Below are positions 1 to 5,988 of a stretch of DNA of 5,988 bases, piece by piece. Location of the stretch: positions 1 to 5,988 of the forward strand of contig JAIUMG010000211.1 of the NCBI GenBank assembly GCA_022565655.1, in the 5' to 3' direction. The notes beneath the pieces were generated by a model. That model searched no databases and was not told the DNA's origin. It saw only the letters and a list, made by a program, of their open reading frames with translations. This DNA is from Alkalimonas sp. (lineage in GTDB: Bacteria; Pseudomonadota; Gammaproteobacteria; Enterobacterales; Alteromonadaceae). How positions within the stretch are numbered: the stretch's first letter is position 1; the number at the start of each line of letters is the position of its first letter. Both the position numbers and the translations under genes were made by a program.

Positions 1-702
1 ATCCAAGGTGGCATCATCGGCTACGGCTTCAGCTCGCTCAACTTTAGCCATAATGCGTGCTTCTGAGCCTGCTGCTTTCGCTAAATCACGAGCCAGGCGC
101 AAATCATCACCACAGCGGGGAAATGATACCGCCAGATAGTCAACATCCAGTTCTGCAGCCAGCTGGATATCCTGTTTATCTTTTTCTGTCAGGGCAGGGG
201 CAGATAAACCACCACCTTGGCGGTTAATGCCTTTGTTGTTGCTTAACTTACCAGCGACGGTTACTTTGGTGTGGACCTGGCTGCCCTCAACCGCAGTGAC
301 TTGTAACTGGATACGGCCATCATCGAGTAATAATACATCACCAGCCGAGACGTCATCAGGTAACTCTTTGTAATCGATACCAACCTGAGTTTCATTACCC
401 GCACCTTTGGCTAAGGTTGCATCAAGGGTAAATGCCTGATCATGCTTCAATATGACGTAATCATTGGCAAAGGTTGACACTCTGATTTTCGGACCCTGCA
501 AATCTCCCAGGATGGCAACATGCGTATTGGTGCTCGCTGCGGCGGCACGAACCATGCGTGCACGCTCTCGGTGATCATCTGCACTGCCGTGAGAGAAGTT
601 GAAGCGGAATACACTGGCCCCTTTTTTTATCAGTTGTTCGATAGCGTCCTGAGTATTGGTGGCCGGGCCTAGTGTCGCGACAATTTTGGTTCTTCTTGAC
701 AT
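1..702 (-). CDS. pykA: Pyruvate kinase II, N-terminal 234 residues (3' end outside window)
   Basis: Cytoplasmic enzyme converting phosphoenolpyruvate and ADP to pyruvate and ATP. The reverse strand gives an uninterrupted frame from ATG at 702 (MSRRTKIVATLGPAT) to the window edge; full-length relatives are about 480 residues, so roughly half is seen. It follows E. coli PykA closely. Visible are the substrate and metal-binding stretch RFNFSHGS (33-40), DLQGPKIR (67-74), the B-domain lid with LLLDDGRIQL (about 124-133), SNNKGIN (154-160), and MAKVER (218-223), whose K220 and E222 correspond to the catalytic lysine and a metal ligand. The Leu68-Gln69-Lys72-Val75 combination is that of potassium-independent pyruvate kinases. 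The start is fixed by AGGAG (709-713) six bases upstream and by alignment; the N-terminus is about three residues shorter than in E. coli. It lies 82 bp downstream of hexR on the same strand, with its own HexR palindrome before it. Identification is very secure; the C-terminal half is unseen. Confidence 0.97.
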   Translation of the reverse strand, partial: MSRRTKIVATLGPATNTQDAIEQLIKKGASVFRFNFSHGSADDHRERARMVRAAAASTNTHVAILGDLQGPKIRVSTFANDYVILKHDQAFTLDATLAKGAGNETQVGIDYKELPDDVSAGDVLLLDDGRIQLQVTAVEGSQVHTKVTVAGKLSNNKGINRQGGGLSAPALTEKDKQDIQLAAELDVDYLAVSFPRCGDDLRLARDLAKAAGSEARIMAKVERAEAVADDATLD

Positions 703-708
703 GCAATG

Positions 709-713
709 CTCCT
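709..713 (-). promoter_or_regulatory. Ribosome binding site of pykA
   Basis: AGGAG on the minus strand, six bases before the pykA ATG. It supports the start at 702, the only sensible start given the conserved RRTKIVATLGPA beginning. Confidence 0.8.
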
Positions 714-747
714 GAATGCGGCATATTGATAGTTCGTACTAGTGTAA

Positions 748-762
748 TGTAATTTTATTACA
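748..762. promoter_or_regulatory. HexR operator upstream of pykA
   Basis: TGTAATTTTATTACA is a perfect inverted repeat (six-base arms TGTAAT/ATTACA, three-base AT spacer) and matches the HexR box described for gammaproteobacteria. It lies in the hexR-pykA gap, 45 bp before the pykA start, and overlaps the best -10 candidate for pykA, which fits repression by occlusion. pykA is a known HexR regulon member in Shewanella and relatives. The palindrome is seen directly; HexR binding is inferred from the motif and from hexR being next door. Confidence 0.88.
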
Positions 763-781
763 GAATACAGACGATTGACTA
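752..781 (-). promoter_or_regulatory. Candidate sigma-70 promoter of pykA
   Basis: Read on the minus strand: TAGTCA (-35, 776-781), an 18-base spacer, and TAAAAT (-10, 752-757, five of six consensus bases). The -10 sits inside the HexR palindrome. An alternative -10, TACACT, lies slightly nearer pykA but has no convincing -35. No hairpin plus T-run terminator is visible between hexR and pykA, so read-through from hexR is also possible. The assignment is by inspection only. Confidence 0.35.
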
Positions 782-784
782 AAT

Positions 785-1642
785 TTAAGCTGGATGATCT
801 TTTTTCTCGAAACGGGAACCACGCAAGCTGTCTTTTACTTTCTTCAGGTTCTCCCTGAACTTAGAGCCTCTGCGTAGAGTAAAACCTGTCGCCAGGATAT
901 CGATCAGCACAAGCTGCGCTACTCGTGACGCCATTGGCATGTACATATCGGTATCTTCTGGTACATCCAATGACAATACCAGCGTACATTCTCGTGCAAG
1001 CGGGCTATCGTAGGCAGTAACACCGATCACCGTTGCATCGTTCTCGCGTGCTATGGTTGCTATATCACACAGGTTTTTGGTACGACCAGTATGGCTGATA
1101 CACACCACAACATCACCTTCAGCGCTGTTGATTGCGGACATTCGTTGCATCACAATATCGTCAAAACATACCACAGGGACGTTAAAACGAAAAAACTTGT
1201 TTTGCGCGTCATGAGCAACAGATGCTGACGCGCCCAGGCCAAAAAACGAAATTTTCTTCGCTTGAGTTAACACGTCGACAGCACGATTAATGGTATTAAT
1301 ATCAACATTATGACGAGCTGAGTCGAGAGCCGCCATGGTCGATTCAAAGATCTTCGCGGTATAAGCTTCCGGGCCATCTTCTTCTTCAACATGGCGGTTG
1401 ACATAAGGGGTACCATTGGCCAGGCTTTGCGCCAGATGCAGCTTAAAGTCAGGGAAGCCTTTGGTATCCAGCCGTCGGCAGAATCGATTGACAGTTGGCT
1501 CGCTAACATCAGCCATTTTGGCCAAAGCAGCTATACTACTATGGATAGTGGTTTGTGGATTAGCCAGGATCACTTCAGCAACTTTACGTTCTGACTTGCT
1601 AAAGTTGGTGACACTATTGACTATTTTTTCGAGTACATTCAT
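785..1642 (-). CDS. hexR: HexR, RpiR-family transcriptional regulator of central carbon metabolism
   Basis: DNA-binding regulator of the Entner-Doudoroff and glycolytic genes. In Shewanella and Pseudomonas, HexR binds TGTAAT-type palindromes and is released by KDPG, the product of Edd. The 285 residues match E. coli HexR (289) along the whole length. The N-terminal RpiR helix-turn-helix domain covers about residues 1-77, with the recognition region VSEPTVNRFCRRLDT at 46-60. The sugar-phosphate-binding SIS domain covers about 120-255, with FFGLGASASVAHDA (133-146) and the phosphate loop SHTGRTKN (183-190). The frame is open to an ATG at 1678, but I chose 1642 because the protein then begins MNVLEKI like its relatives and has AGGAAG (1649-1654) six bases upstream; the longer form has no Shine-Dalgarno and adds 12 unconserved residues. 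It is divergent from the zwf operon and upstream of pykA, both with HexR boxes, so it very likely controls both. No truncation or missing motif is evident. Confidence 0.97.
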   Translation of the reverse strand: MNVLEKIVNSVTNFSKSERKVAEVILANPQTTIHSSIAALAKMADVSEPTVNRFCRRLDTKGFPDFKLHLAQSLANGTPYVNRHVEEEDGPEAYTAKIFESTMAALDSARHNVDINTINRAVDVLTQAKKISFFGLGASASVAHDAQNKFFRFNVPVVCFDDIVMQRMSAINSAEGDVVVCISHTGRTKNLCDIATIARENDATVIGVTAYDSPLARECTLVLSLDVPEDTDMYMPMASRVAQLVLIDILATGFTLRRGSKFRENLKKVKDSLRGSRFEKKDHPA

Positions 1643-1648
1643 CCCAAA

Positions 1649-1654
1649 CTTCCT
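1649..1654 (-). promoter_or_regulatory. Ribosome binding site deciding the hexR start
   Basis: AGGAAG on the minus strand, six bases before the ATG at 1642. The competing in-frame ATG at 1678 has no purine-rich element at a suitable distance, so this site decides between the two starts. Confidence 0.75.
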
Positions 1655-1701
1655 GGTTGATTCAACACGGCATAGCATGAAACTATGTTGGTATATCTAT
1701 T

Positions 1702-1729
1702 ATTGTAATAGATGCTGTTATACATCCAA
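1702..1729 (-). promoter_or_regulatory. Candidate sigma-70 promoter of hexR
   Basis: Read on the minus strand: TTGGAT (-35, 1724-1729, three of six consensus bases), a 16-base spacer, and TACAAT (-10, 1702-1707, five of six). It would give a leader of roughly 50 bases. The -10 lies in a small AT palindrome, TATTATTGTAATA (1698-1710), which resembles HexR half-sites only loosely. No full HexR box overlaps this promoter. The -35 is weak and other placements are possible. Confidence 0.3.
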
Positions 1730-1804
1730 TTGCAGTTACAGAAAAGTATTTATTTTACCACAGAACGACAGGTCAGCATGCCATAGACCCGTTAGTTTAC
1801 TGAA

Positions 1805-1829
1805 ATATGTGGTACACTTAACCATATAT
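1805..1829. repeat. Imperfect inverted repeat next to the zwf HexR box
   Basis: ATATGTGGT (1805-1813) and ACCATATAT (1821-1829) are inverted copies matching at eight of nine positions around a seven-base centre, ACACTTA. The repeat touches the first base of the HexR palindrome at 1829. It could be a second operator. It is not a typical terminator for either strand, since no T-run follows. Its function is unknown; only the symmetry is observed. Confidence 0.45.
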
Positions 1830-1843
1830 GTAATTTAATTACA
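1829..1843. promoter_or_regulatory. HexR operator upstream of the zwf operon
   Basis: TGTAATTTAATTACA has perfect TGTAAT/ATTACA arms around a three-base AT spacer, the same architecture as the copy before pykA. Its centre is about 53 bases before the predicted zwf transcription start, just upstream of the -35 hexamer. HexR is established as a regulator of zwf in gammaproteobacteria, so the assignment is strong. Whether binding here alone represses, or needs the second, degenerate site downstream, cannot be told from sequence. Confidence 0.92.
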
Positions 1844-1853
1844 ATAAACCTGG

Positions 1854-1882
1854 TTTACAATGCCGATTTGCTGCGCTAGTAT
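1854..1882 (+). promoter_or_regulatory. Predicted sigma-70 promoter of zwf-pgl-edd-glk
   Basis: TTTACA (-35, 1854-1859, five of six consensus bases), a 17-base spacer, and TAGTAT (-10, 1877-1882, four of six). This places the transcription start near 1889 and gives a leader of about 35 bases. It is the best-spaced promoter in the divergent region and is bracketed by a perfect HexR box upstream and a partial one at the predicted start. Assigned by inspection. Confidence 0.6.
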
Positions 1883-1890
1883 GCTGTCGT

Positions 1891-1905
1891 TGTTGTAAAA
1901 TTACA
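1891..1905. promoter_or_regulatory. Degenerate second HexR-like site at the zwf transcription start
   Basis: TGTTGTAAAATTACA keeps the HexR box layout: a perfect right arm ATTACA (1900-1905), a three-base A spacer, and a left arm TGTTGT matching TGTAAT at four of six positions. It would cover about +2 to +16 of the zwf transcript, a position where a bound repressor blocks initiation or early elongation. Its TTGTAAA (1893-1899) is also an inverted copy of TTTACAA (1854-1860) at the -35. Binding is inferred and would be weaker than at the perfect box. Confidence 0.5.
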
Positions 1906-1924
1906 TCTTTAGGACGGACATACT

Positions 1925-3391
1925 ATGCCATCAGCAGCAAAAGCCTGTGATTTAATTTTATTCGGTACCAAGGGCGATTTGGCACGACGTAAGTTGTTAC
2001 CTGCCTTATATCAGCTGGAAAAAGCCGGCTTGCTGCAAGAGGGGACTCGTATTGTTGGGGTTGCCCGCGATCAAATGGATCGAGCCGAGTACCAAGCGCT
2101 GGTCAAGAAAAACCTGACTACCTTTGTCAAAAAAGAGCCGCTGGATGTTGATGTTTTGGCTGCCTTCGAACAACGTTTGCACTATGTGCAAGTCGATCTG
2201 GCGTCACAGCAAGATTATTTAAAGCTAAAAGATGTTATCAATGCAGACGAACGCATTCCTGTGAGCTATTTCGCCACGCCACCCGCTTTATTCCCAGCGA
2301 TTTGTCAGGGCTTGCATAGTGCTGGTTTGGCTGATGAGCCTGCTCGTGTGGTGTTGGAAAAGCCAATTGGCCACGATTTAGAGTCATCACGTGAGATCAA
2401 TGCCTTGGTCGCGCAATACTTCAATGAAAATCAAATTTACCGCATTGACCATTATCTGGGTAAAGAAACGGTGTTGAATTTGCTAGCACTGCGCTTCGCC
2501 AATGCAATTTTCGCCTCCAACTGGGATCATAACTCCATTGATCATGTGCAGATTACCGTCGCAGAAGAGGTTGGGGTAGAAGGCCGCTGGAGTTACTACG
2601 ACGATGCAGGCCAAATGCGGGATATGGTTCAGAATCATCTGTTGCAGGTGTTGTCATTGATCGCCATGGAGCCGCCAGCACGCCTGGATGCAGACAGCAT
2701 CCGGGATGAAAAGCTGAAAGTGTTAAAAGCACTGCGTCCTATAAACATCAACAATGTGCATGAAAAAACAGTACGCGGCCAATATGCCAGCGGCTTTGTT
2801 GCAGGTGGCTCAGTACCTGGCTATTTGGAAGAAGAGGGCGCCAGAGCCAACAGCAGCACCGAAACATTCGTGGCTTTACAAATTGATATTGATAACTGGC
2901 GCTGGGCTGGTGTGCCGTTTTATCTCAGAACCGGTAAACGGATGCCGGAAAAGCGCAGTGAAGTGGTGATTTGTTTTAAACCGCAACCGCACAATATTTT
3001 CCATGAAACCTATAAGCATTTACCGGCCAATAAACTCATTATCCGCTTGCAGCCGGATGAAGGGGTCGAAGTGCAGGTGATGAATAAAATTCCCGGCCTT
3101 GGCGAGCACATGCAGTTAAAGCAAACCAAACTGGATTTGAGCTTTGATGAAACCTTTAAATCCAAACGCATTGCCGATGCCTATGAGCGCTTGTTGCTGG
3201 AAGCCTTACTGGGGAATCAGTACCTGTTTGTACGACGCGATGAAGTAGAGCATGCCTGGCGTTGGGTGGATGGGATCCTTGACGCCTGGAAAGCCACCAG
3301 CGAAACCCCAAAAAGCTATCAAGCTGGCAGCTGGGGGCCTGTAGCAGCCATTTCATTGCTGGCCCGTGACGATCGCAACTGGGACGAATAA
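1925..3391 (+). CDS. zwf: Glucose-6-phosphate 1-dehydrogenase
   Basis: Oxidises glucose 6-phosphate to 6-phosphoglucono-1,5-lactone with NAD(P)+, feeding both the Entner-Doudoroff and oxidative pentose phosphate routes in the cytoplasm. The 488 residues compare with 491 in E. coli Zwf and align along the full length. The N-terminal Rossmann domain has the nucleotide loop FGTKGDLARRKL (13-24) and GVAR (45-48), whose arginine is in the position expected to contact the 2'-phosphate of NADP. Then come EKP (145-147), the family signature RIDHYLGKE (173-181) with D175/H176, the probable catalytic base H238 in QNHLLQ, and the substrate lysine in YLRTGKR (333-339). The start is supported by a purine-rich AGGACGG (1911-1917) and by the conserved beginning. 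It is the first gene of the operon, under a HexR-flanked promoter; pgl follows after 12 bp. No anomalies are seen. Confidence 0.98.
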   Translation: MPSAAKACDLILFGTKGDLARRKLLPALYQLEKAGLLQEGTRIVGVARDQMDRAEYQALVKKNLTTFVKKEPLDVDVLAAFEQRLHYVQVDLASQQDYLKLKDVINADERIPVSYFATPPALFPAICQGLHSAGLADEPARVVLEKPIGHDLESSREINALVAQYFNENQIYRIDHYLGKETVLNLLALRFANAIFASNWDHNSIDHVQITVAEEVGVEGRWSYYDDAGQMRDMVQNHLLQVLSLIAMEPPARLDADSIRDEKLKVLKALRPININNVHEKTVRGQYASGFVAGGSVPGYLEEEGARANSSTETFVALQIDIDNWRWAGVPFYLRTGKRMPEKRSEVVICFKPQPHNIFHETYKHLPANKLIIRLQPDEGVEVQVMNKIPGLGEHMQLKQTKLDLSFDETFKSKRIADAYERLLLEALLGNQYLFVRRDEVEHAWRWVDGILDAWKATSETPKSYQAGSWGPVAAISLLARDDRNWDE

Positions 3392-3403
3392 AGGAGCTCA
3401 TCC

Positions 3404-4090
3404 ATGCAACTGCATCACTTTTCAACCAGTCAGCAGCTGAATGCTGATTTTGCAAAGCGTTTAATTGAAATCGTACAAGATGCCATTGAGGCTCGCGATC
3501 ACGCTTATCTGGCGGTATCCGGTGGGCGAACACCCCAAGCATTATTCGAATATTTATCCACAACAGATTTACCTTGGCACAAAGTCACGATCACCCTCGC
3601 GGATGACCGCTGGCTATCCGCTACCGAGAAAGACAGCAACGAGCGCCTGGTAAAGTCGGTATTGCTGCAGAACAAAGCAGCAACAGCTTCTTTTATCAGT
3701 TTGGTCACTGAGGATGCAAAAGCTGAAGATGGCGAACAGAGCATATGTCAGCGTTTTGCCGATATTCCGACCTTTGATGCCGTTATCTTAGGGATGGGTG
3801 AAGATGGTCATACGGCCTCATTGTTTCCCTGCAGTGCTGAATTAGCGAAAGGTTTAACCACGGAACAGGCGGCCGTTGCCGTGAACCCGACGACAGCGCC
3901 TTATCAGCGCATGACGTTAAGTCAGTCGCGCTTGCTCAATAGCCGCAACGTGTTTTTGCATCTGGTCGGTTCCAGTAAGCTTAATGTGCTGAACCAGGCC
4001 ATGGCCGCAGCGGACCCTAAGCAGATGCCGATCCGTGCTTTTTTACAACATCCTTGCGTTGATGTGCAGGTGATGTTCGCAACCGAATAG
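3404..4090 (+). CDS. pgl: 6-phosphogluconolactonase, DevB/SOL type
   Basis: Hydrolyses 6-phosphogluconolactone from Zwf to 6-phosphogluconate, preventing build-up of the reactive lactone. The 228 residues are normal for the DevB/SOL branch of the NagB/RpiA-like fold, which is unrelated to the beta-propeller lactonase (YbhE) of E. coli. Diagnostic motifs are LAVSGGRTP (36-44, phosphate binding), LADDRW (65-70), and LGMGEDGHTASLFP (129-142), whose D134/H136 pair lies in the catalytic motif. GlcN6P deaminases (NagB) share the fold, but the DGHTASLFP form and the place between zwf and edd identify a lactonase. The start has a strong AAGGAG (3391-3396), seven bases upstream and overlapping the zwf stop codon, which suggests translational coupling. 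edd begins 8 bp after its stop. Confidence 0.96.
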   Translation: MQLHHFSTSQQLNADFAKRLIEIVQDAIEARDHAYLAVSGGRTPQALFEYLSTTDLPWHKVTITLADDRWLSATEKDSNERLVKSVLLQNKAATASFISLVTEDAKAEDGEQSICQRFADIPTFDAVILGMGEDGHTASLFPCSAELAKGLTTEQAAVAVNPTTAPYQRMTLSQSRLLNSRNVFLHLVGSSKLNVLNQAMAAADPKQMPIRAFLQHPCVDVQVMFATE

Positions 4091-4098
4091 AGGTTTAT

Positions 4099-5934
4099 AT
4101 GCATCCAGTAATTCAACAAGTCACCGATCGGATTGCCGCCCGTAGCCAGAAAAGCCGAGCGATTTACCTTGAGCGCATTGAAAAAGCCCGCTTGCAAGGC
4201 CCGCATCGCGGTACTTTATCCTGTGGCAACCTGGCGCACGGTTTTGCCGCTTGTGGTCAGCAAGATAAAGGCGATTTGCGCAGCTTAACCAAAGCCAATA
4301 TCGGCATCATTTCCTCTTACAATGATATGCTGTCTGCCCACCAGCCTTATGAGAGTTACCCTGCTTTGATTAAGCAAGCTGCCCACGAAGTCGGCAGTGT
4401 CGCCCAGTTTGCCGGTGGTGTGCCGGCCATGTGTGATGGGGTAACGCAAGGTCAGCCAGGGATGGAGCTCAGCTTGATGAGCCGCGACATTATTGCCATG
4501 TCCGCAGCAGTTGGCTTGTCCCATAATATGTTTGATGGCGGCTTAATGCTGGGGATCTGCGATAAAATTGTTCCTGGTTTGCTGATGGCCGCTTTTAGTT
4601 TTGGTCACCTGCCTTTTGTGTTCGTCCCAGCAGGGCCTATGCCTTCAGGTATCCCCAACAAGGAAAAAGCCAGAGTGCGTCAGTTGTACGCTGAAGGTAA
4701 GGTCGGCAAAGAAGAGTTGCTTGAAGCCGAGTCAGCCTCTTACCACTCTGCCGGAACCTGTACCTTTTATGGTACTGCCAACTCGAATCAGCTGGTGGTA
4801 GAAATGATGGGGCTGCATTTACCAGGTTCATCATTCGTAAACCCTGGCACTCCATTGCGTGATGAGTTAACCAAAGCAGCCACACGGCAGGTCACTCGCT
4901 TGACTGATCTAGGAGCAGATTACATGCCCATAGGCCAGATGATCGATGTGAAGTCTATTGTGAATGGCCTGGTTGGCTTGCTGGCCACAGGGGGATCGAC
5001 CAATCACACCATGCATTTAATCGCCGTGGCGCGCTCTGCGGGCTACCTGCTGAACTGGGATGACTTTGCTGAGCTATCAAGCGCTACTCCGTTGGTGACC
5101 CGAATTTACCCGAATGGGCAAGCAGATATTAACCATTTCCAACATGCGGGTGGCATGGCGTATTTAATCCGTACGTTACTGGATGAAGGCTTGCTGCATG
5201 AAGATGTCAATACGGTGGCTGGCCATGGCCTGCGCCGTTATACACAGCAGCCGGTGCTTCAAGATGGCAAGCTGGTTTGGGTGGATGGCCCGACGGAATC
5301 GCAAGATTTGGACGTGCTCGCATCAGCGGCTAAGCCATTTAAAGATCATGGTGGTCTGGAAGTGTTATCCGGCAACTTAGGCCGGGCGGTGATGAAAACA
5401 TCAGCGCTGCGTGAGGGCACCGAAGTCGTGACAGCCCCAGCAGTGGTATTTTCCAGCCAGCATGAACTGGATGCTGCTTTTAAAGCCGGTGATTTGAATA
5501 AAGATTGTGTCGTGGTTGTCCGTTTTCAGGGACCTAAAGCCATTGGTATGCCTGAACTGCATAAATTAACACCGCCTCTGGGAGTCTTACAGGATCGCGG
5601 CTTTAAAGTTGCCTTAGTGACTGATGGTCGTATGTCAGGTGCTTCTGGCAAGGTGCCGGCTGCTATTCATGTCACGCCTGAGGCCATCGAAGGTGGCCTG
5701 ATTGCAAAAGTGCAGAATGGCGATATGGTGCGTGTTGATGCTGAACAAGGCGTACTTGAATTACTGGTTGCTGACGAAGAGCTGGCAAAACGAGAGACTC
5801 CGGTGATGGATCTTTCTGATAGTTATGCTGGCATGGGCCGGGAAATCTTTGGTGGTTTACGAGCACAGCTGACGGGTGCAGAGCAGGGTGCTTGCGCTTT
5901 ATTTTACACCGAAGACCATCTGACCGAGGATTAA
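4099..5934 (+). CDS. edd: Phosphogluconate dehydratase (6-phosphogluconate dehydratase)
   Basis: Committed enzyme of the Entner-Doudoroff pathway: dehydrates 6-phosphogluconate to KDPG, which also releases HexR from DNA. It is an iron-sulfur enzyme of the IlvD/Edd family. The 611 residues compare with 603 in E. coli and align throughout; the extra residues are mainly at the C-terminus (ending TEDHLTED). Motifs include SCGNLAHGFAAC (41-52), AGGVPAMCDGVTQG (105-118), the family signature GICDKIVPG (152-160) with cluster ligand C154, GTCTFYGTANSNQ (219-231) with C221, LLATGGSTNH (294-303), and the second signature TDGRMSGASGK (508-518). C112 in the MCDG motif may provide a further ligand. Dihydroxy-acid dehydratase (IlvD) is the main alternative but is less similar and would not sit here. 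AGAGG (4089-4093) overlaps the pgl stop codon and lies five bases before the ATG. glk begins four bases after the stop. Confidence 0.98.
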   Translation: MHPVIQQVTDRIAARSQKSRAIYLERIEKARLQGPHRGTLSCGNLAHGFAACGQQDKGDLRSLTKANIGIISSYNDMLSAHQPYESYPALIKQAAHEVGSVAQFAGGVPAMCDGVTQGQPGMELSLMSRDIIAMSAAVGLSHNMFDGGLMLGICDKIVPGLLMAAFSFGHLPFVFVPAGPMPSGIPNKEKARVRQLYAEGKVGKEELLEAESASYHSAGTCTFYGTANSNQLVVEMMGLHLPGSSFVNPGTPLRDELTKAATRQVTRLTDLGADYMPIGQMIDVKSIVNGLVGLLATGGSTNHTMHLIAVARSAGYLLNWDDFAELSSATPLVTRIYPNGQADINHFQHAGGMAYLIRTLLDEGLLHEDVNTVAGHGLRRYTQQPVLQDGKLVWVDGPTESQDLDVLASAAKPFKDHGGLEVLSGNLGRAVMKTSALREGTEVVTAPAVVFSSQHELDAAFKAGDLNKDCVVVVRFQGPKAIGMPELHKLTPPLGVLQDRGFKVALVTDGRMSGASGKVPAAIHVTPEAIEGGLIAKVQNGDMVRVDAEQGVLELLVADEELAKRETPVMDLSDSYAGMGREIFGGLRAQLTGAEQGACALFYTEDHLTED

Positions 5935-5938
5935 ACGC

Positions 5939-5988
5939 ATGGCTAAACAAGCAACTGATTTTGCCATAGTCGCCGATATAGGTGGCAC
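5939..5988 (+). CDS. glk: Glucokinase, first 16 codons (3' end outside window)
   Basis: Only MAKQATDFAIVADIGG and the first two bases of the next codon (AC, necessarily Thr) are present. The VADIGGT sequence near the N-terminus is the phosphate-1 ATP-binding motif of ROK-like/Glk glucokinases, which phosphorylate glucose to glucose 6-phosphate in the cytoplasm. The start is supported by GAGGA (5926-5930) eight bases upstream, overlapping the end of edd, and by a four-base gap after the edd stop. The context fits: Glk provides the substrate of Zwf, and edd-glk adjacency is known in Pseudomonas and several marine gammaproteobacteria. Another sugar kinase with the same motif cannot be fully excluded from 16 codons. 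The next gene, eda, would then be displaced downstream. Confidence 0.8.
   Translation, partial: MAKQATDFAIVADIGG

Noticed and set aside
703..784. Intrinsic terminator after hexR
   Set aside because: The only strong symmetry is the AT-rich HexR palindrome, which has no GC-rich stem and no T-run following on the minus strand.
1716..1740. TGTTATACA and GTTACA as further HexR half-sites
   Set aside because: No partner arm lies at the three-base spacing; such AT-rich half-matches are expected by chance in this region.
1805..1829. Possible CRP site (TGTGG left half)
   Set aside because: The right half does not match TCACA at the six-base spacing CRP needs; the symmetry centre of the repeat is different.
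1416..1838. 140-codon plus-strand frame running from within hexR into the divergent control region
   Set aside because: It is antisense to hexR over most of its length, has a low-complexity cysteine- and serine-rich composition with no recognisable domain, and crosses the hexR promoter and an operator region. It is a chance frame.
3156..3563. 135-codon minus-strand frame across the zwf-pgl junction
   Set aside because: It is opposite two well-identified genes, has no start signal and no recognisable protein features.
4099..5934. edd as dihydroxy-acid dehydratase (ilvD)
   Set aside because: The family is shared, but residue-level agreement with E. coli Edd is far closer throughout and the gene lies between pgl and glk.

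Overview
This is chromosomal DNA of a gammaproteobacterium, most likely a marine or aquatic member of the Alteromonadales and relatives (Alteromonas, Rheinheimera/Alishewanella or Shewanella-like). The basis is the close similarity of all proteins to enterobacterial/Shewanella-type homologues, mid-range GC, and the gene arrangement: hexR with pykA on one strand, facing zwf-pgl-edd on the other. The genus cannot be fixed from the sequence alone.

Layout. Minus strand: the first 234 codons of pykA (pyruvate kinase; it runs off the left edge) at 1-702, then an 82-bp gap, then complete hexR (RpiR-family regulator) at 785-1642. A 282-bp divergent control region (1643-1924) follows. Plus strand: zwf (1925-3391), pgl (3404-4090), edd (4099-5934) and the first 50 bases of glk (5939 to the right edge). 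The gaps between these four genes are 12, 8 and 4 bp and each start has a Shine-Dalgarno, so they form one tight operon. eda, needed to complete the pathway, is not in the window and is expected after glk.

How it works. Glk makes glucose 6-phosphate; Zwf oxidises it to 6-phosphogluconolactone; Pgl hydrolyses that to 6-phosphogluconate; Edd dehydrates that to 2-keto-3-deoxy-6-phosphogluconate (KDPG), the Entner-Doudoroff intermediate. PykA acts at the end of lower glycolysis. HexR is known in Shewanella and Pseudomonas to bind TGTAAT-N3-ATTACA palindromes and to be released by KDPG, so the operon makes the inducer of its own regulator. Two perfect copies of that palindrome are visible, one before zwf and one in the hexR-pykA gap, plus a degenerate copy near the predicted zwf transcription start.

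There are no mobile elements, RNA genes, CRISPR arrays or broken genes. I see no undescribed system: this is a well-conserved central-carbon locus, and what merits a second look is mainly its regulatory architecture.
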